This document shows positions 63,056-64,000 of a stretch of DNA of 64,000 bases, piece after piece. The notes under the pieces were generated by a model, which had not been told where the DNA came from, made no database searches, and was given only the letters and a program-made list of their open reading frames with translations. This DNA is from Verrucosispora sp. WMMD573 (lineage in GTDB: Bacteria; Actinomycetota; Actinomycetes; Mycobacteriales; Micromonosporaceae). The stretch spans positions 4,030,001 to 4,094,000 of the forward strand of contig NZ_CP114901.1 in assembly GCF_027497175.1 (NCBI RefSeq). The letters run 5' to 3'. The position numbers and the translations under genes were made by a program. The first letter of the stretch is position 1. Each line of letters begins with the position of its first letter.

Positions 63056-64000
63056 CTAGCTGGCGTACGTCTCGAACTCGGCGACTCGTGGGGTGCCGGT
63101 CGAGCTGGTGATGTCGAAGGTGATCTTGCGCAGGGACGTCGCCCCGAAGCTGATGACGCCCGCGCCGGTGCCGGTGGCCAGCACCGCGCCGGTGTCGTGG
63201 TTGAGCACCCGCCAGTTACGGATGGTGCCGACGGAGCCGGCCGCCTCCCGAATGTTGATCTTCGACACGGTGGTGGCGGAGCCCCACTTGATCGAGATCT
63301 GGCCGGTGGTGCCGCTCGGCGACCAGGCGGTGTTCATGTTGCCGTCGCGTACGTCGCCGTAGCTGGTGCCGCTGGCCTTGCTGGAGCCGTCGGAGCCGGC
63401 GCCGATGCTCAGGTTGGTGCCGCTGGGCTGGCTCGGCGTCGGCGTCGGGTTGCTGGTCGGGGGCGGGGTGGTGGTGGTCGGGCCCGGCGTCGGGCTGGTC
63501 GGCCCGGCGGTCGGGCTCTGCGGCGTGCAGTTGCCGTTGGAGGTACGGATGCCCTTGTTCGCGCCGGCGGTCTGGCTGACGACGCTCGGCACGCAACTGG
63601 CCGAGTCGAGCCGGTACGAGTACGGGATGCTGACGCTGGTGTTGGAGGTCGGGTTGGGGCCGGCCGGGTTGGTGTCGCCGCTGCGCGAGGACCAGGTCAC
63701 GTTGTCGAAGATGTTGCCGCTGACCTGCCAGTAGCCGGCCTCGTCGGTGTAGAAGGTGCCCAGCACGTCCTTGGAGTTCTGGAAGTAGTTGTTGTCCACC
63801 TTGGCGCGTGCCCCGGCCCGGGAGTTGATGCCCGACTCGTTGAGGCGTACGTAGTGGTTGTTGTAGATGTGGGCGATGCCGCCGCGCAGCAGCGGCGTAC
63901 GGGAGTCGATGTTCTCGTACAGGTTGTGGTGGAACGTGACGTAGCCGTTGGACCTGTCGCTCTCGCTGGAGCCGATCAGGCCGCCCCGGCCGGAGTTGCG
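63056..64000 (-). CDS. Secreted pectate lyase (PL1) with C-terminal carbohydrate-binding module, 5' truncated by window
   Basis: The 3' 315 codons of a gene that runs off the window. The upstream part (read on the minus strand from 64000) contains GRGGLIGSSESDRSNGYVTFHHNLYENIDSRTPLLRGGIAHIYNNHYV, the right-handed beta-helix signature of PL1 pectate lyases with the conserved Arg-rich site. A Pro/Thr linker (TPGPTTTTPPPTSNPTPTPS) and a 130-residue discoidin-type module (NLSIGAGSDGSSKASGTSYGDVRDGNMNTAWSPSG ... VAEFETYAS) follow. It would cleave homogalacturonan by beta-elimination outside the cell. Full length and signal peptide cannot be seen. Confidence 0.9.
   Translation of the reverse strand, partial: RNSGRGGLIGSSESDRSNGYVTFHHNLYENIDSRTPLLRGGIAHIYNNHYVRLNESGINSRAGARAKVDNNYFQNSKDVLGTFYTDEAGYWQVSGNIFDNVTWSSRSGDTNPAGPNPTSNTSVSIPYSYRLDSASCVPSVVSQTAGANKGIRTSNGNCTPQSPTAGPTSPTPGPTTTTPPPTSNPTPTPSQPSGTNLSIGAGSDGSSKASGTSYGDVRDGNMNTAWSPSGTTGQISIKWGSATTVSKINIREAAGSVGTIRNWRVLNHDTGAVLATGTGAGVISFGATSLRKITFDITSSTGTPRVAEFETYAS

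Overview
The window is 64 kb of very GC-rich DNA with strong G/C bias at third codon positions, frequent GTG starts and tightly packed genes. Together with ricin-type carbohydrate-binding modules on secreted glycosidases, an Rv0909/MT0933-type antitoxin, S-adenosyl methyltransferases of the DUF574 type and a short GntR regulator, this points to a filamentous actinomycete, most likely a Micromonosporaceae member (Micromonospora-like). The genus is an inference. No rRNA, tRNA, CRISPR array or intact transposase was seen.

Region 1 (1-13 kb) is an arabinan/arabinoxylan utilisation locus. It holds two sugar ABC permeases (the binding protein is probably just upstream), an intracellular GH51 arabinofuranosidase, four secreted GH43 enzymes (two with N-terminal ricin modules, two with C-terminal AbfB/CBM42 modules), a ricin/beta-helix protein of unknown chemistry, and a LacI regulator with two operator-like palindromes in front of it. 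The secreted enzymes would cut and debranch the polymer outside, the permeases import short arabino-oligosaccharides, and GH51 finishes them inside. A roughly 600-bp module (RBS, signal peptide, ricin domain) is duplicated almost identically in two of the genes.

Region 2 (13-34 kb) is a large accessory locus: a secreted Ig-like protein, an unknown protein next to a TPR-CHAT protease, two unknown proteins followed by a 1461-residue FHA/FtsK ATPase of the EssC/EccC (type VII secretion) class, an ECF sigma/anti-sigma pair, two small WXG100-like proteins, a 1521-residue candidate secreted protein and an all-helical companion. No EccB, EccD, EccE or mycosin is present, so this looks like a stripped-down or divergent type VII system coupled to a CHAT protease. 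It is the most novel-looking part of the window.

Region 3 (34-55 kb) is mixed metabolism and regulation: orphan antitoxin, GH10 xylanase-CBM2 with its own palindromic operator candidate, Nudix hydrolase, TrmH-type RNA methyltransferase, two DUF574 methyltransferases, a TetR-controlled membrane protein/flavoprotein operon with paired operators, a cobalamin riboswitch in front of metE, an SDR, a DUF6817 protein, a ferredoxin-CDGSH fusion, LysR and XRE regulators, an overlapping ThuA/Gfo-Idh-MocA pair and a MalY-type aminotransferase. Two decayed genes (an alpha/beta hydrolase and a MarR regulator) are visible.

Region 4 (55-64 kb) contains an HD-domain protein interrupted by an 18-bp minisatellite, an AbiEi-like/DUF559 protein, a DivIVA-domain protein, a short GntR regulator, an HNH endonuclease with a PUA/EVE-like N-terminus, and an SF1 helicase fused to a degenerate Vsr-like nuclease. 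This resembles a small defence island. It ends with a 29-bp perfect inverted repeat and a truncated secreted pectate lyase running off the window.
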